A DNA stretch of 64,000 nt. Origin: Nepenthes gracilis (taxonomy: Eukaryota; Streptophyta; Magnoliopsida; Caryophyllales; Nepenthaceae). The position numbers and the translations under genes were made by a program. Shown one piece after another: positions 62,101 through 64,000 of the stretch (its first letter is position 1; each line of letters opens with the position of its first letter). Location of the stretch: the NCBI GenBank assembly GCA_033239525.1, contig BSYO01000025.1, positions 8,156,001 through 8,220,000 of the forward strand, in the 5' to 3' direction. The notes beneath the pieces were generated by a model. It ran no database searches, had not been told where the DNA came from, and saw only the letters and a program-made list of their open reading frames with translations.

Positions 62101-63080
62101 ATCAACAAGACGAAAATTAAGGGAACTGGATGAACAAATCATATCTTCATTAACCCCCTAAACCAATGATCCATGGACTGTGAGTGGAGGATAAAGGATA
62201 GTAGGATGAAAAACTTGATTGTGCAAGAGTAGCCATGGAATTAGTCCTTTTATGAGTTAGGAACTCAGCATACTCATCTCATAGTACTAGTATAAATCAG
62301 GGTCTATAGTAGGAACAACGTTAAGTGAGAGATGAGAGATTTCCAAGTTGTGACTTGGAAATATACTTATTGTGGTCGCAGTAGTTATTTTGCTGATTAG
62401 TGTTGGGATTTGCAAAGCAAACTGGGTAGTTATGACCACACTGTGAAAAATTACCTCCAGACTCTCATCCTGAATGAAACTAAAACCATCACAAGCAACA
62501 AAAGCATATCGATCTTCATTAGCAGAATTATTCGAGGGAATGGAGCGCTAAACATGATAGAATGTCTCTATAAAAGAGAGAAGTTCTTGTCCACCAAATA
62601 TTTGTGCACAAACAGCCACAAATTCAACTGGAAGACTAAGAAGGAACTTTACAACATCAATATCTTTTCATGGTTTTGTCATAGCTTTGATATACAAAGA
62701 AAGTGGCTAATGTAAGTTATTTTCCTGGTAAATAACTAAGAATTGGTTGTAGTATTTAACTACACTTTGAGATCTCGTTACGAGGCCAAAGTATTGTTTG
62801 CACACTTTGTAAAAAATGGGTTACATTACTTACACCGGAGTACAAATGTTTGAAATATTTCCAAACGGCTATGGTAGTCTCAAGAGAGGGACGTAGGCTC
62901 TATGCCAACAAAAATCAACCAAGGATTATACTGTCTTCCTAATCCCATCGATGATTGGTACGAGTAGTAGAATCACCTTCATCTAAGAACTCAGTCATTG
63001 GTGGAGGTCTCTCAGATGTCAAATGATGGAATAGAGCTTTCCCAAGACAAAACGCATCATATGATCTCATCTAATAAGTA
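58990..63080 (-). mobile_element. Ty1/Copia retrotransposon, 5' truncated, with 3' LTR
   Basis: Minus-strand order from right: gag (63.07-62.5 kb) with a zinc-knuckle relic QCGHNYPVC (about 62.43 kb); integrase KFWSDVVFTACYIINHMPSF (61.2-61.27 kb); RT EEIYMDQPMGFVS (60.14-60.18 kb), VNDIVIIENDV (59.93-59.96 kb; YVDDIVITGND), DTPMGPNLILIKDENQLLEH (59.8-59.87 kb); RNase H LFSCDNQVAVVIASNLVFHE and KSKHIEVDYHF (59.29-59.4 kb). Then the polypurine tract ACTTGAGAGCAAG and the 3' LTR. It has many stops. The 5' LTR and gag start are missing where the large palindrome begins. Confidence 0.85.
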
Positions 63081-63084
63081 TGAA

Positions 63085-63661
63085 CTTTTGAAAAAAGTTG
63101 ACCTTTTGGTTAATTTACAATCATCTAAATTGACCTTTTGCCTCCAACCCAAACGGTCAAGTGTATCATAGACATAGCGGCCAAAAGCAGACCACATCAA
63201 CTTCAACGCTAAATCTACCCAAGCCGGACAATTTCACTGAAGCCATAGAGTAAGGATGCCTACCAATTCTCCATAGCCCAGCTGTTTTCGACCGGTCAAC
63301 ACCCCTCTTTTTCTTTTTTCTGATTTCCAGCAGCCAACCATTATCATTAGTAACCAATTTGGCCGGTCATCTAGTTGATCGGCCAAATTGGTTACTAATG
63401 ATAATGGTTGGCTGCTGGAAATCAGAAAAAGAAAAAGAGCATTTGGGCGTTGATCAGTCGAAACAGCTGGGCTATGGAAAATTGACAGGCATCCTTACTC
63501 GATGGTTTTAGTGAAATTGTCAGGCTTGGGTAGATTTAGCATTGAAGTTGGTGTGGTCTGCTTTTGGCCGCTATGTCTATGATACACTTGACCGTTTGGG
63601 TTGGAGGCAAAAGGTCAATTTAGATGATTGTAAATTAATCGATTGTCTCTTTTTTCAAATT
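63085..63661. repeat. Large near-perfect inverted repeat (foldback, ~577 bp)
   Basis: The left arm 63110-63369 is almost the exact reverse complement of the right arm 63376-63638, with only a 6-nt spacer (TCTAGT, 63370-63375). Weaker pairing continues outward to about 63085 and 63661 (TTTGAAAAAAG against CTTTTTTCAAA). Mismatches are scattered single bases and a few short indels. No domain is recognised in the arms. A foldback/snap-back transposable element or an inverted duplication would both fit. Confidence 0.95.
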
Positions 63662-63809
63662 TTTATTTTAGGTTCATGACTTGTTCCATGTGGTGCTCGG
63701 GGAATGCCCCAACGTCTATATTCTATCTTTAAGACAGCGAAACACTTGGAGGAATAACATACTTTTTGTAATTTTCTTCATTTTAATGCAATTTTACTTA
63801 CTTACTAAA

Positions 63810-63831
63810 ATAATAATAATAATAATAATAA
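63810..63831. repeat. (AAT)n microsatellite
   Basis: About seven uninterrupted TAA/AAT units near the right end. Confidence 0.9.
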
Positions 63832-64000
63832 GTATAATTCATTTTGTCAAACGTTCACAAGGTCATGGGACCAAGGTTGAACATTTCAAATTTTAATGAC
63901 ATAAACTCAAATATATGTAGAATAACCTAGTACAAATCTCAACCATTGTAAAGGGACCAACCCAAAAAACAACACACAAGCCTTACAAAAGACAGGAGCA

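Larger units (their letters stand above)
57288..64000 (-). other. CstF77 upstream intron (partial) with repeats
   Basis: Read as the intron before exon a, since the first CstF77 exon(s) were not found here. It holds an Au-like SINE (57.54-57.71 kb), a possible solo LTR (58.0-58.4 kb), a Copia element (58.99-63.08 kb) and a large palindrome (63.09-63.66 kb). No host gene was recognised. Confidence 0.65.

Overview
This is nuclear DNA of a flowering plant. It contains one recognisable host gene, on the minus strand, with canonical GT..AG introns, and a large load of plant LTR retrotransposons and Au-type SINEs. The species cannot be named from the window. The gene product resembles that of dicots and magnoliids, and the very long repeat-filled introns suggest a medium to large genome.

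The host gene encodes cleavage stimulation factor subunit 77 (CstF77, the RNA14 / Suppressor-of-forked family), a scaffold of the pre-mRNA 3'-end processing complex. Thirteen internal exons run from 57287 down to 3109. Joined, they give 402 codons with no stop and no frameshift, and the phase matches at all twelve junctions. The first exon(s) (about the first 40 residues) and the exons after '..PPEESVE' are not in the window, so the gene extends past both ends and exceeds 54 kb.

Layout, left to right: 1-3108, partial downstream intron with decayed Copia-LTR-like and LINE-like pieces; 3109-9612, seven exons in short to medium introns, with an Au-like SINE at about 6.2-6.4 kb; 9613-14659, an intron holding a broken minus-strand Copia element; 14660-15256, two exons; 15257-52939, one 37,683-bp intron filled with LTR elements; 52940-57287, four exons; 57288-64000, upstream intron with an Au-like SINE, a possible solo LTR, a 5'-truncated minus-strand Copia element and a roughly 577-bp near-perfect palindrome.

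The giant intron holds, in order: (i) a non-coding LTR element (15707-about 20480); (ii) unplaced sequence with a Copia scrap; (iii) a Copia (LTR and gag, 22600-24434) joined to a second Copia (24439-37627); (iv) a Ty3/Gypsy element with 2.45-2.48-kb LTRs and no recognisable coding region (28165-36583), inserted inside the second Copia's reverse transcriptase; (v) a Gypsy LTR (37628-38148, continuing at 46998) split by (vi) a minus-strand Tekay/Del-like Gypsy (38149-46997) with a perfect CATTC target duplication; (vii) a third Copia (about 48950-52409). All transposon genes are broken by stops and frameshifts. The window is therefore a conserved gene with intact exons and introns inflated by nested insertions. 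I found no CRISPR array, rRNA, tRNA or intact non-transposon gene besides CstF77.
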